From Saprospiraceae bacterium (GTDB lineage Bacteria; Bacteroidota; Bacteroidia; Chitinophagales; Saprospiraceae): a DNA stretch of 64,000 bases. Under the pieces are notes generated by a model. It did not search any database. It saw only the letters and a program-made list of their open reading frames with translations, and was not told the DNA's origin. The DNA is taken from assembly GCA_016714765.1 (NCBI GenBank), contig JADKCF010000005.1, positions 1 to 64,000 of the forward strand, written 5' to 3'. Within the stretch, counting starts at the first letter, position 1, and each line of letters starts with the position of its first letter. A program made the translations under genes and the position numbers. Of the stretch, positions 37,893 through 47,234 are shown one piece after another.

Positions 37893-38771
37893 TTAATTTT
37901 GACCATTTTGGGATACCCAAGCCAGTATTTCTTTGGGTTTGCCGGCCTTTGATCCGAGGATTTTATGGTGCCTTATGCCCGCTTTGAACCACTTAATGGC
38001 CATTTCTATAGGTAAAAATAGTCCTTGGTGAGATCCCAGATTAGATTTTATCAGAGTATCCAGTAGTTTCAGCTCCGTAGCTGCATCATTGTTTTGTCCT
38101 GCATAACTTATGTACAGTTCTTTTTGAAAACTCATGATAAAAAAATTTGCCTGCAGGCCTGTATGCATGTTAGTAAGTCTGGAATGGTAGCCGGCACTCC
38201 TTTGTATGGCCTGATAAAACAGCCTGTACAGTGTACTTTTATTTTCAATGTTGATATTTTCGTTTTCGAGCAGAAGTTCCGGCTTTCCCTGGCCTCCGTA
38301 TTCAAAAATATCGTCATTTTGCTTTTGTAAAGCTTCTTTGGCATCAGGGTGATACGCGTTTTGCAGATCCAAGTGTGACATATTCATATCTATAAATTCC
38401 ATAGTGCCGGGCAGGAACTTATCCGGGTATAATGTTTGCAAAGTAGCTGTAAAAGCATGATTAAAATGGTAGTTTTTGTCTGTACTGTGCTGGTCCCACC
38501 ACTTGTAAAAAAGATCACATCTGTCGTCTGAGACTGCATGGACGGTATAAGGTCCTAGCTCAGGCAAACATGCAAGCTGGAAGTCTGTCACAAGGTTTCT
38601 GAATATAGGCATGACGGACTGGTAATCCCCTTCTACGAGGGCATCCCATTCTTTTATGATACTTTTCAGATACCAATGGTAACCATAAATATTGCCATTG
38701 GGTGCATAGTGCACGGTACCGTTCCATTTGTTTTTATCTATTTCTTCAAAAGGAACAAATCTGATGGACAT
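37893..38771 (-). CDS. FemAB/GNAT-like protein next to glyA
   Basis: A 292-residue protein. The N-terminus WNGTVHYAPNGNIYGYHWYL and DALVEGDYQSVMPIF resembles FemAB-like acetyltransferase-fold proteins of Bacteroidota that I recall as hypothetical proteins. There is no signal peptide. It lies 11 bases after glyA on the same strand and is probably cotranscribed. Aminoacyl or acyl transfer is only a fold-level guess. Confidence 0.55.
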   Translation of the reverse strand: MSIRFVPFEEIDKNKWNGTVHYAPNGNIYGYHWYLKSIIKEWDALVEGDYQSVMPIFRNLVTDFQLACLPELGPYTVHAVSDDRCDLFYKWWDQHSTDKNYHFNHAFTATLQTLYPDKFLPGTMEFIDMNMSHLDLQNAYHPDAKEALQKQNDDIFEYGGQGKPELLLENENINIENKSTLYRLFYQAIQRSAGYHSRLTNMHTGLQANFFIMSFQKELYISYAGQNNDAATELKLLDTLIKSNLGSHQGLFLPIEMAIKWFKAGIRHHKILGSKAGKPKEILAWVSQNGQN

Positions 38772-38782
38772 GAGGATATGAT

Positions 38783-40054
38783 TTATTGATATAATGGAAA
38801 GTCTAACATAAAACGGTTGACTTTGTTTTTTATATCTTTGATCATGGCGGCATCATCTCTATGCATGATGGCAGCATCTATCCACTCCACAGCCTGCTCA
38901 CAGTGATGTTCTTTGAAGCCTCGTGTAGTTACAGCAGCTGTTCCGACCCGTATGCCTGAAGTGTGCAAAGCAGGTCTGCTGTCAAAAGGCACCATATTTT
39001 TATTGATGGTCATATCTGCGGCTACCAGGGCATTTTCTGCATCTCTGCCGGAGATATCAGCTGACTTGGCTCTGAGGTCTATCAGCATGAGGTGATTGTC
39101 GGTACCATCTGATATAAGTTTATACCCCCTGGACACAAAGGCATTGGCCATAGCCTGAGCATTGGCGATCACCTGTTTTCCATATTCCTTAAAAGAAGGC
39201 TGGAGTGCTTCGCCGAAAGCGATGGCTTTACCTGCTATGGCGTGCTCCAATGGACCTCCCTGCATACCGGGGAAAACGGCACTGTTGAGGATTGCTGACA
39301 TCATGATAGCTTCTCCTTTTTTGGTAGTACGTCCCCATGGATTGGCAAAATCTTTTCCCATCATGATGATACCCCCTCTTGGTCCTCTGAGTGTTTTGTG
39401 GGTAGTGGAGGTCACGATATGACAGTGTTGCATAGGATCATTGAGCAATCCGGCAGCTATCAGTCCGGCAGGGTGGGCGATGTCGGCCAGTAAAAGGGCT
39501 CCTACCTCATCAGCTATGGCTCTGAATCTCTTGTAATCCCAATCCCGTGAATAGGCTGAGGCGCCACAGATAATCAGCTTAGGTTTTACTTCACGTGCCT
39601 TGAGTGCTACCTTGTCCATGTCTATGCGACCTGTTTGTTCTTCTACGCCATAAAAATTGGCCTGATAGACTTTGCCTGAGTAATTGACCGGCGAACCATG
39701 TGACAGGTGTCCGCCATGAGATAAGTCAAAACCTAGTATGGCATCTCCCGGCTGCAGGATGCCTAAAAAAACAGCGGCATTGGCCTGCGCCCCTGAATGT
39801 GGCTGCACATTGGCGTATTCAGCACCGAACAGCTGACACAATCTGTCGATAGCCAGTTGCTCTACTTTATCTACCACCTCACAACCACCATAATATCTTT
39901 TGCCGGGATAACCTTCCGCATATTTATTGGTCAGACAGCTGCCAAGGGCATTCAGGACATCCTGAGAGGTGAAGTTTTCGGATGCGATAAGTTCGATACC
40001 GTGTCTCTGACGCTGAAGTTCTTCCTGTATAAGCTGCTGTACTACCTTATCCAT
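38783..40054 (-). CDS. glyA: Serine hydroxymethyltransferase
   Basis: A 423-residue PLP enzyme converting serine and tetrahydrofolate to glycine and 5,10-methylene-THF. Motifs: RQRHGIELIASENFTS, NKYAEGYPGKRYYGGCEVVD, the PLP-Lys stretch VTSTTHKTLRGPRGG and the C-terminal SGIRVGTAAVTTRG. Length is normal for the family. A minus-strand TACCTTTG -7 box lies 26 bases upstream. Confidence 0.97.
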   Translation of the reverse strand: MDKVVQQLIQEELQRQRHGIELIASENFTSQDVLNALGSCLTNKYAEGYPGKRYYGGCEVVDKVEQLAIDRLCQLFGAEYANVQPHSGAQANAAVFLGILQPGDAILGFDLSHGGHLSHGSPVNYSGKVYQANFYGVEEQTGRIDMDKVALKAREVKPKLIICGASAYSRDWDYKRFRAIADEVGALLLADIAHPAGLIAAGLLNDPMQHCHIVTSTTHKTLRGPRGGIIMMGKDFANPWGRTTKKGEAIMMSAILNSAVFPGMQGGPLEHAIAGKAIAFGEALQPSFKEYGKQVIANAQAMANAFVSRGYKLISDGTDNHLMLIDLRAKSADISGRDAENALVAADMTINKNMVPFDSRPALHTSGIRVGTAAVTTRGFKEHHCEQAVEWIDAAIMHRDDAAMIKDIKNKVNRFMLDFPLYQ

Positions 40055-40079
40055 TATTTGATTTTTGATTTTTAAGCTG

Positions 40080-40087
40080 CAAAGGTA
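40080..40087 (-). promoter_or_regulatory. Bacteroidota -7 box for glyA
   Basis: The minus strand reads TACCTTTG, 26 bases before the ATG at 40054. Confidence 0.6.
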
Positions 40088-40181
40088 TGGGTTTTCGTAT
40101 TATTTATTTATCTGATTGATAAGAAATAAGTTTATAAATAGGTTAGCCTGTCTTGCTGGGGGATACAAAAATATAAATTTT

Positions 40182-42206
40182 TTATCCAACACTTAATTTA
40201 GCGGCATCTTTCCATAAATAATGAGGCAAAGGCTCGTTTAACTCCCATTTAATATTCATTGGTTTTGCTCCATAGTGTTCTTTCAAATTACCTTCTCCTA
40301 CAAATACATAACCCATAGTATTATCGTGTTCATCTTTTCCTTTTTCTCTTACAAAAAGTAAGATTTTTTTCTTTGTTTTTAGATGGTTGATATAGGATAG
40401 TCCTTTTGACGTCTCAGGACCGGCTGAGTTTTGACTTTGCCAGTGAAAAAGTGTGTCATTTATGGCATAATCATCATACATGGTAGTAGGAGAAAAATTT
40501 TCTTCGGATTTTATTAGATTTATAAACAGTAATTCGGTGTTTAATTCTAGATTAAATGCTACACCTTCTCGACTTGAAGATTTATGCTTAAAAGTAGAAA
40601 AGTCAAAGGCCGCCAAAATTTGATCTCTTGTGTATCGAGAGTGCACTTTTAAAGGTTGCATGTATGGTAATTGGATGTCTATCTCTTTAAAGTCAATATT
40701 ATCAATTAAGATTTCTAATACTTCAATGATTTCTTCCACCATTATCTTGTTTTTACCAATGGCTTCAATACTATCTTCTAAAGAATCAAACCCACCTTGT
40801 TTTTGCCAAACATCGTAGTGAAGCATCACAAGCATTGCTTTTTCTTCTTCGTTTAGTTTTTCAAGGTTTATTTTAAAATTATCATGAGCTAGTTTCAAAA
40901 TAAATTTAAAATAGCTAGTAGCATTAGTCGATAACCATTTCTTGCTAATGGCAGTAACTATTTCTCTTTCATTTATTTGAACAAAGTTTTCAATAATTCC
41001 GGCCTCTTGACACAATCGTCTCCAACTGCCTCTTTTGTAAATAGCTTGAATCGGCAAGTTGTTCAAGGTCAAAAAGTTTTTAAGATTAAAGGGTAGGTGG
41101 GTTTGATGTTTGAAATGCCTAATTTTTAATACAATTTGATTACGGTTGAAACCTGTTGCTGTTTTTATATTGGCTAATATAATTTCTTTGGCTTTTCGTT
41201 CTAATACTATTGAACAGCCTAACGGTAAATGAGGAAAATTATCTTCTATTTCATTGTGTACGGTTGTAGAGGTTTTTCCAATTAGCGCACGAAATTTATT
41301 TTCAAAATTGTACTCTGGTCTGGAATTCCCCACAAAGTCTAACACCGTTAAACAATCTTTTTCATCGGCTAACCGCAAGCCCCGACCCAATTGCTGTAAG
41401 AAAATGGTTAAACTTTCTGTTGGTCTTAGAAAAAGTACAGTATCAATTTCTGGGATATCAACCCCTTCATTAAAAATATCCACCACAAATAGATAGTTGA
41501 TTTCCTTTTTTAATAATTGACTCTTGACTTTATCTCTGTTTTGAGTGTTCTCGCTTGTCAAATAATCTGATTTATAACCAGCCATACTGAACTTTTCTGC
41601 CATAAATTTGGCATGTTCCATAGATACACAAAACCCAATGGCTCTAACATCTGTGCTGTCTTTTGTGTATTTTCCCAATGCAGCTGCTATTTCTCCAACC
41701 CGGCGGTCATTGGCTGTATATACATTAGTTAATTCACTCGAAATATATCTTCCTCTTTCCCAGCCAACATTGGATAAGTCAATGCTATCCGTAATGCCAA
41801 AGTATTGGAATGGACAAAGCAACTTTCTATTCAATGCTTCGGGTAGGCGAATTTCTGCTGCAATTCTATTATGAAAATCTTCTTGAATATCACCACCGTC
41901 CATTCTTTCAGGAGTAGCAGTTAAACCTAAAAGAATCTTTGGTTTGAAATAATTAATAATACCTCTGTAAGAGTTTGCAGTTAGGTGATGGCATTCATCT
42001 ATAACGATATAATCGAAATATTCAGGTGATAAATCCAAGCTGTTCAATCTATAGTTTATTGTTTGAATAGAAGCAAAAACGTATTCATAGCTTGACGGCA
42101 CCAGACCATCTACCCATAATTCTCCAAAATTATTATCTCTCAATATACCTTGATAGGTAGTTAGTGCTTGTTGTAAAATTTCTTTTCTATGAGCTAAAAA
42201 AAGCAA
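40182..42206 (-). CDS. SF2 helicase with DUF3427, C-terminal fragment of a PLD-helicase
   Basis: This carries most of the helicase core: motif Ia region LFLAHRKEILQQ, DEAH-type box IVIDECHHL, motif III GLTATPER, and motifs V/VI with VDIFNEGVDIPE and LQQLGRGLRL. The last 170 or so residues are a DUF3427-like domain (RYTRDQILAAFDFST ... GYVFVGEGN). The first Met is internal. Walker A (AATGTGKT) lies upstream around 42280 in the same frame, which is open back to the frameshift at 42409-42413. The intact protein would be about 1046 residues. Confidence 0.85.
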   Translation of the reverse strand: MLFLAHRKEILQQALTTYQGILRDNNFGELWVDGLVPSSYEYVFASIQTINYRLNSLDLSPEYFDYIVIDECHHLTANSYRGIINYFKPKILLGLTATPERMDGGDIQEDFHNRIAAEIRLPEALNRKLLCPFQYFGITDSIDLSNVGWERGRYISSELTNVYTANDRRVGEIAAALGKYTKDSTDVRAIGFCVSMEHAKFMAEKFSMAGYKSDYLTSENTQNRDKVKSQLLKKEINYLFVVDIFNEGVDIPEIDTVLFLRPTESLTIFLQQLGRGLRLADEKDCLTVLDFVGNSRPEYNFENKFRALIGKTSTTVHNEIEDNFPHLPLGCSIVLERKAKEIILANIKTATGFNRNQIVLKIRHFKHQTHLPFNLKNFLTLNNLPIQAIYKRGSWRRLCQEAGIIENFVQINEREIVTAISKKWLSTNATSYFKFILKLAHDNFKINLEKLNEEEKAMLVMLHYDVWQKQGGFDSLEDSIEAIGKNKIMVEEIIEVLEILIDNIDFKEIDIQLPYMQPLKVHSRYTRDQILAAFDFSTFKHKSSSREGVAFNLELNTELLFINLIKSEENFSPTTMYDDYAINDTLFHWQSQNSAGPETSKGLSYINHLKTKKKILLFVREKGKDEHDNTMGYVFVGEGNLKEHYGAKPMNIKWELNEPLPHYLWKDAAKLSVG

Positions 42207-42223
42207 CTTTGCTGATTGATTAT

Positions 42224-43321
42224 TTAACTTAAAGTTTTTATAGTCAAAGGCTGAAATAACTGTCTTTCCAGTACCCGTAGCTGCAACAACAAGGTTTTTA
42301 TACCTGTTGTGAATTGTTCTTTCAACTTCAAGTTTTTCCAGAATTTCAGATTGAAATGGGTAAGGTTTGATATCAAAAAATGAGGTATGGATTTCAGAAG
42401 GTTTTGAATTTTTCCTTGATTTAAGGATGAGATTAGCTTTTCTTTCTGAAAAGCGTCATTATAGATTTCAAAATCATCACTTTGCCAATAAGTATCAAAT
42501 GTTTTTTGAAATTTATCTATAATGTGACTCACTTCTTTGGTAGTAATTTTGATGTTCCACTCTAAACCATCTGTCAAGGCTGATCTCGAAAAATTGGAAG
42601 AACCGATATAACCGGTATGGAATCCAGTATTTCTATAAAATAAATACGCCTTAGCGTGTAATCGTTCATTGCCAGTATTGTATGAAATTTTGACCTCCGT
42701 GTTATCCAATTTTGATAGTAATTGAATGGCTTTGTAGTCAGAAGCACCCATATAGGTAGTTGTTATCACCCTTAGTTTACCACCTCTTTTAGTAAATTCT
42801 TGCAATTCTCGCTCAAGAATGATTATCCCTTTAAATTTTATAAATGAAACCAACAAATCAATCCTGTCAGCTGACAATATTTCTTTTTTCAACTCGCTTT
42901 CCAAAGACAACCCAACATTTCCACCTGTGAACAACTCACTATGCGTCAGTCGTGTATAAGGAGTAATTTCTTTTAAGTGTAAATCAAAATCCGAAAAATG
43001 TGCATCTGCCCGAGTGAATACCGCCTTGAGAATTTCACCTTCTAATTCAACTAAGTCATTACTCAACTCCTCTTTATTTAATTCTTCTTTTAAAAAGAGA
43101 ATAATCTTGTTTGCAATCTCTATTTGTTGTTCGACTTGGTTTTCTCCACTTATATATTTTAAGGCGTGTTTTATTGTTTGAGATAGGTGTTTTGCCAATA
43201 TTATTGAAGCCTCCTCCTTATCAATTTTTATTTTATTGATGTAATATTCCCTTTCTTCAAGATCATTAATCTTATGGGAGACAAGTTTTGTAATCAGTTC
43301 TTCGTAAATGCCTTGGTTCAT
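42224..43321 (-). CDS. PLD-family N-terminal fragment of the same helicase
   Basis: An N-terminal helical region (about 1-130), then a phospholipase D/HKD nuclease-like domain with the HxK motif in ERLHAKAYLFYR and GYIGSSNFSRSALTDGLEWN. It leads into the helicase but loses frame at the A run corresponding to plus 42409-42413. One extra A gives NSKPSEIHTSFFDIKPYPFQ, which joins the helicase. The final 60 residues of this frame are therefore spurious. The start overlaps the Nudix stop (ATGA), so the two are translationally coupled. Confidence 0.82.
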   Translation of the reverse strand: MNQGIYEELITKLVSHKINDLEEREYYINKIKIDKEEASIILAKHLSQTIKHALKYISGENQVEQQIEIANKIILFLKEELNKEELSNDLVELEGEILKAVFTRADAHFSDFDLHLKEITPYTRLTHSELFTGGNVGLSLESELKKEILSADRIDLLVSFIKFKGIIILERELQEFTKRGGKLRVITTTYMGASDYKAIQLLSKLDNTEVKISYNTGNERLHAKAYLFYRNTGFHTGYIGSSNFSRSALTDGLEWNIKITTKEVSHIIDKFQKTFDTYWQSDDFEIYNDAFQKEKLISSLNQGKIQNLLKSIPHFLISNLTHFNLKFWKNLKLKEQFTTGIKTLLLQLRVLERQLFQPLTIKTLS

Positions 43322-43701
43322 AGGCTTAATAATTGATTTACAATTGGAATATCAGCTTCAGCCCAATCCATTTTAGCCAACTCCTCTTTTTGAAGATAAA
43401 GATATTGTTTATGTTCCGCCAGCTTAATTTCCCCACTTAGATAATTTGCAATAAATGGAATGAGCCTTATTGAAAAATCGCCGTAATTATAACAACAAGG
43501 TGTAAGTCTGGAAACTAATTGGATTTCAATGTTCAACTCTTCTTTAATTTCGCGTATTATGCATTCTTCCTCTGTCTCAGCTTCCTCAATTTTACCACCT
43601 GGAAACTCCCATTTCAAAGGTAATCTCATGTTTATACCTCGTTGTACAACAAGTATTCTTTCGTCTTTTTTTATAATTGCACAAGTAACGTTAAGTGCCA
43701 T
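43318..43701 (-). CDS. Nudix hydrolase ((d)NTP pyrophosphohydrolase type)
   Basis: A 127-residue MutT-like Nudix protein. The Nudix box is intact: G36, E42, R50-E51 and E54-E55 (GKIEEAETEEEC then IIREIKEEL). WEFPGGK is typical of MutT/CTP pyrophosphohydrolases acting on nucleotides. It overlaps the PLD-helicase start by four bases, so both should be made together, suggesting a joint role in nucleic-acid defence or repair. Confidence 0.88.
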   Translation of the reverse strand: MALNVTCAIIKKDERILVVQRGINMRLPLKWEFPGGKIEEAETEEECIIREIKEELNIEIQLVSRLTPCCYNYGDFSIRLIPFIANYLSGEIKLAEHKQYLYLQKEELAKMDWAEADIPIVNQLLSL

Positions 43702-43848
43702 AGATATAATCTACTTAAATATTTGAAATAGAATTTTTGTTCGGTATAAAAGCGGTCATTTTCATGCCAAAAGTAACTATAAAAAATGATTTAAATCTGA
43801 TTTATGGGACTTTTATTTTTTAGTCTGCAATAAATTTTCCCTCCCCAT

Positions 43849-44292
43849 CTACACTCGTCCTTTGATTTTAGATAGTGTTTTACCGCTGGATTTGGTAGGT
43901 TTGTCCATATCCTTAATAGCAAAATTTATGGCTTCCTTAATCAATTCTGTCACATTGGGGTTTCTGTAGTCGGCAGGATTTTTTACGTCTATATGCCTTA
44001 TCAAGGTGCCTGTTCCGGTCAGTAATTTATTGGGGTCATTGAGGAGAGTACCTTTGTTAAAACCCAGATTGAGGTGGTTGGTGTAAATGGGCAACATACA
44101 AAATGCGTCTGATAGTTTTTCAGAGATCGAAAAAACAGCAGTCAATGCATGCGTGTGATACAGCAGTTCATTACTGTCAGGGTACAACATCAGGATATAT
44201 TCTCTCAAATCTGTAAATAAGTCGATGACTTCCCGGTCTTTAAAGTCCAGGAAAAATTGGAAGTCGGGGTGTATGGGTCTTGATGTGGTCAT
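43849..44292 (-). CDS. DUF1801 domain protein
   Basis: A 147-residue protein resembling YdhG/DUF1801: IDLFTDLREYILMLYPDSNE, YTNHLNLGFNKGTLLNDP and LTGTGTLIRHIDV. The fold is SCP-like and function is unknown. The methyltransferase gene lies upstream by 33 bases on the same strand and may be cotranscribed. Confidence 0.75.
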   Translation of the reverse strand: MTTSRPIHPDFQFFLDFKDREVIDLFTDLREYILMLYPDSNELLYHTHALTAVFSISEKLSDAFCMLPIYTNHLNLGFNKGTLLNDPNKLLTGTGTLIRHIDVKNPADYRNPNVTELIKEAINFAIKDMDKPTKSSGKTLSKIKGRV

Positions 44293-44325
44293 TTTACATT
44301 TTTGTTTTTATGCGTTACATACTCT

Positions 44326-45093
44326 TTATTTTTCAGCTATGACCAACATTTCAAAATCTTCTGTTGTCAATTTGTCTTCGCGGGAAAAAGCACCCAGCTT
44401 AGCTCCGAATATTTCAATTTTTGTGAATCCCAGCGTTTTCAGTAACCATGTTATCTCGCAGGGAACATAATACCTTTCATTGCATTCGATTTCTTTTTCT
44501 ACTCCGTTGTCATCCTTTATTTTTGTGATGTTGTGATCACGGAATGTCATCAAGTCAAAATTTTTACTGTCGTAGGTAGCATTTCCTTCCGCACCTCCTT
44601 CTACATGAAAATCATTTATAGAATGAAATAAAGGGAACAATCCGTTTAATGTTGTAAATATAAATTTTGAGTGATCTTTTAGCAGTTTAGATACATTTTT
44701 CAGAATTTCAAAATTCATTTCGTCGGTTTCCATTAAAGGAAAACCACCTTCGCACAGCATTATCGCCACATCAAATTGGCTATTAAAAGGCAAATTGCGT
44801 GCATCGTGCTTTAAAAAATCAACCTGAATACCGTTTTGTGTTGCCTTCTGTCTTGCTTTTGCGAGCAAAGACTCTGACAGATCAATGCCTGTCATTGCAT
44901 ACCCTCTTTTTGCCAATTCTATAGAATGACGACCAGTGCCACATCCAATATCAATAATTTTAAATGCTTTATTGTGATCTATTTCTTTCTCAATAAAATC
45001 ACACTCGCCAACAGTCCCTTGTGTAAAACATTCGGTGTCGTATTTTTCACCATAGTTTTCAAATAATGTTTCGTACCATTGTTTTTGTTTCAT
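44326..45093 (-). CDS. Class I SAM-dependent methyltransferase
   Basis: A 255-residue methyltransferase. Motif I is IIDIGCGTGRHSIELAKRG, then GIDLSESLLAKAR and the post-motif region FDVAIMLCEGGFPLM. The acceptor is unknown. There are no membrane segments. Confidence 0.85.
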   Translation of the reverse strand: MKQKQWYETLFENYGEKYDTECFTQGTVGECDFIEKEIDHNKAFKIIDIGCGTGRHSIELAKRGYAMTGIDLSESLLAKARQKATQNGIQVDFLKHDARNLPFNSQFDVAIMLCEGGFPLMETDEMNFEILKNVSKLLKDHSKFIFTTLNGLFPLFHSINDFHVEGGAEGNATYDSKNFDLMTFRDHNITKIKDDNGVEKEIECNERYYVPCEITWLLKTLGFTKIEIFGAKLGAFSREDKLTTEDFEMLVIAEK

Positions 45094-45107
45094 CGCTTAT
45101 CTATTTT

Positions 45108-45147
45108 AAAAAAAGGGAAGGGCAACGTTTTGTCATCCTTCCCTTTT
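45108..45147 (-). terminator. Hairpin between PorE-like gene and methyltransferase gene
   Basis: On the minus strand AAAGGGAAGG pairs with CCTTCCCTTT around a 15-base loop and is followed by a T run, just past the stop of the OmpA-family gene. Confidence 0.8.
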
Positions 45148-45180
45148 GCGGTTTATTTTGTTATAGTGTCCTTACCCAGA

Positions 45181-46362
45181 CTACTCTTCTACCTTGATTT
45201 CTATGGTTTGTGGTCCGGCTATGATCTTAAACTCCGACCTTCTATTGAGCTGATGCTCTTCTTCTGAGCATTTGACTCTGTCTTTGCATTTATTGAGCAA
45301 TTTGGTCTCGCCATATCCTACGGCTTTGATTCTTGCTGATGCAATACCTTCTTCCACCAGCCAGTTTTTGGTAGAGTTGGCCCTGCGCTGAGACAATTTT
45401 TTATTAAATTCGTTGTCCCCGCGGCTGTCTGTATGGGAGGACAGTTCTATCACCATATCAGGGTATTGATCCATCAGCGACTTGAGATAAGCCAGATCTT
45501 TTTCGGCATCAGGCAGTATCTTGTCATCATTAAAATCAAAATAAATACTCTTCAGCGCTATAGGTTCGTTTCTAGAGACTGTTCTTTTGGGGGCTTCAGG
45601 TTTTGGCTTGAGCACTACAGTTTTGCTGACAGTATAGTCGTCAAAGATACCATTTGTATTGAAGCTCACAGAATCAGGATAATATCCCTCTCTGGTGATA
45701 TACGCTTTGTATGTCTTATCAGCATCCAGCAAAAACGTAAAATCATTGCTCAGGAAATTGCTTTTAGAATCGATAGAGGTCTTTTTGTTGCCTTCCAGGA
45801 GTTCTACATTGGCACCTTCCAGCGGACCTTTATCATTATTGACCAGCAAACGCAGATCTATCACGAGGTCCCTGATTTGTATCATATATATATCATCGCA
45901 GCACGTTTCAGAATTTTTGAATTTTTTCTTGTCTTTGTGGGTACGATTGGACACAACAAAGCCGGCCGTTCCCCCCTGATTAAATCTTAGGAACCCATCA
46001 TCATAGGAAGTGTTGTAATTGAAACCCATGTTTAACGGTGAGCTCCATTTTTTACCATCCCATTCAGAATAAAAATTGTCCATACCTCCCATGCCCGGAT
46101 GACCGTTGCTGCTGAAGTAGAGAGTACCATCTTTATAAAAAGGTGATTCTTCATTTTTGGGTGTATTGATGACTTCTCCGAGATTGACAGGAGTACCATA
46201 GGTATCACCATTGATGGTAGAATAATAAATATCGTAACCGCCGTATCCTCCTCTCATATTGGAGATGTAATACAGCACCTTCACTCCGAACAGGTCACCT
46301 TCTACAGGATGTCTGGATATATATTCGTTATTGAGTGCCTCTATGGGATTGGGAGCTCCCAC
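45181..46362 (-). CDS. PorE-like OmpA family protein, C-terminal fragment
   Basis: Second part of a T9SS-associated protein. It has PD40/propeller blades (YYISNMRGGYGGYDIYYS, LYFSSNGHPGMGGMDNFY), a carboxypeptidase-regulatory-like domain (about 170-240) and an OmpA C-terminal domain from about 280 (SIYFDFNDDKILPDAEKDLA, SSHTDSRGDNEFNKKLSQRR) that binds peptidoglycan. The TPR, propeller, CRD and OmpA order is that described for PorE. The real reading joins the upstream fragment at 46349-46350. Confidence 0.85.
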   Translation of the reverse strand: MGAPNPIEALNNEYISRHPVEGDLFGVKVLYYISNMRGGYGGYDIYYSTINGDTYGTPVNLGEVINTPKNEESPFYKDGTLYFSSNGHPGMGGMDNFYSEWDGKKWSSPLNMGFNYNTSYDDGFLRFNQGGTAGFVVSNRTHKDKKKFKNSETCCDDIYMIQIRDLVIDLRLLVNNDKGPLEGANVELLEGNKKTSIDSKSNFLSNDFTFLLDADKTYKAYITREGYYPDSVSFNTNGIFDDYTVSKTVVLKPKPEAPKRTVSRNEPIALKSIYFDFNDDKILPDAEKDLAYLKSLMDQYPDMVIELSSHTDSRGDNEFNKKLSQRRANSTKNWLVEEGIASARIKAVGYGETKLLNKCKDRVKCSEEEHQLNRRSEFKIIAGPQTIEIKVEE

Positions 46363-47177
46363 TTGTCACCATTTCTTTTTGAGACATAAATCTGAGCATT
46401 TTTTACACTGTTGTTGGTAAATTTTTCTCTTGTAAAATACATGCGCTGTCCATCTAATGAAAAGGATACACCTGCGTTATAAAAATCTATCCTGTTGATG
46501 GCTTCATCGAGTGCTGCAGCTTTAGCATAGTCCCCCTGAGGTGATCTGGAGGCGCTATACAACTTGGCATGATACTCGCCTTCCTGCCCGTCAATGACGA
46601 CAGGTGCTTTAGCATTCATACTCGAGAAATACAGTGTACCATCGCTGTACAATGCCGGTGATGATTCTGCAGATGGTGAGTTGATGTTTTCGCTGGCAAA
46701 AGACACTGCGGCTTCTATGTTTTCGGCATATTTTTCCATTCCCAGTATACCTTTGAGCTCCAGTTTGGCTTCGTTGCGCAATGAATCACTCTCTGTGGCA
46801 GAGGCAAAAGCATTAAACTCATCGAGTGCCTGTTTGTATTTACCCTGAAACTTCATGGATTTGGCGTAGTCGAGTCTGACATCAAAAAATTCGTCCCTTT
46901 TGTCTCTTTTGATTACTCTTTCATATGTCTTCTCGGCTTTGGGGTAGTCCCTGAGAAGCATATACATATCAGCTATGGCTACCTGCAGATTGGGGTCTTT
47001 ACTCTCTTTATAAGCCTTTTCGAACCATTCTATGGCATTGAGGTAATCGTTGTTGTCAGCGGCTGTAGCTGCTGTTTCGAGCATAGACTCGTACGAACTC
47101 ACAGTCACGGGCTGGGCTTGCAGACACAAAGCCATAGTGCAATAAGCAAAAAGTATAATTAACCGTTTTGAAAGCAT
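46341..47177 (-). CDS. PorE-like protein, N-terminal fragment (TPR and propeller)
   Basis: The N-terminal part: signal peptide (RLIILFAYCTMALCLQAQ), TPR repeats at about 30-140 (YLNAIEWFEKAYKESKDPNL, YPKAEKTYERVI) and the first propeller blades (SAESSPALYSDGTLYFSSMN, SFSLDGQRMYFTREKF). The frame ends at KWELPIP; with one more A (minus strand) it reads KWELPNPIEALNNEYI into the next fragment, giving about 660 residues. PorP/SprF lies 57 bases upstream, the usual partner. Confidence 0.85.
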   Translation of the reverse strand: MLSKRLIILFAYCTMALCLQAQPVTVSSYESMLETAATAADNNDYLNAIEWFEKAYKESKDPNLQVAIADMYMLLRDYPKAEKTYERVIKRDKRDEFFDVRLDYAKSMKFQGKYKQALDEFNAFASATESDSLRNEAKLELKGILGMEKYAENIEAAVSFASENINSPSAESSPALYSDGTLYFSSMNAKAPVVIDGQEGEYHAKLYSASRSPQGDYAKAAALDEAINRIDFYNAGVSFSLDGQRMYFTREKFTNNSVKNAQIYVSKRNGDKWELPIP

Positions 47178-47234
47178 TTTCTTAATAATTAAAAGTTATA
47201 AAACTGAGTACACCTATCACTTCTACCTCTGATA

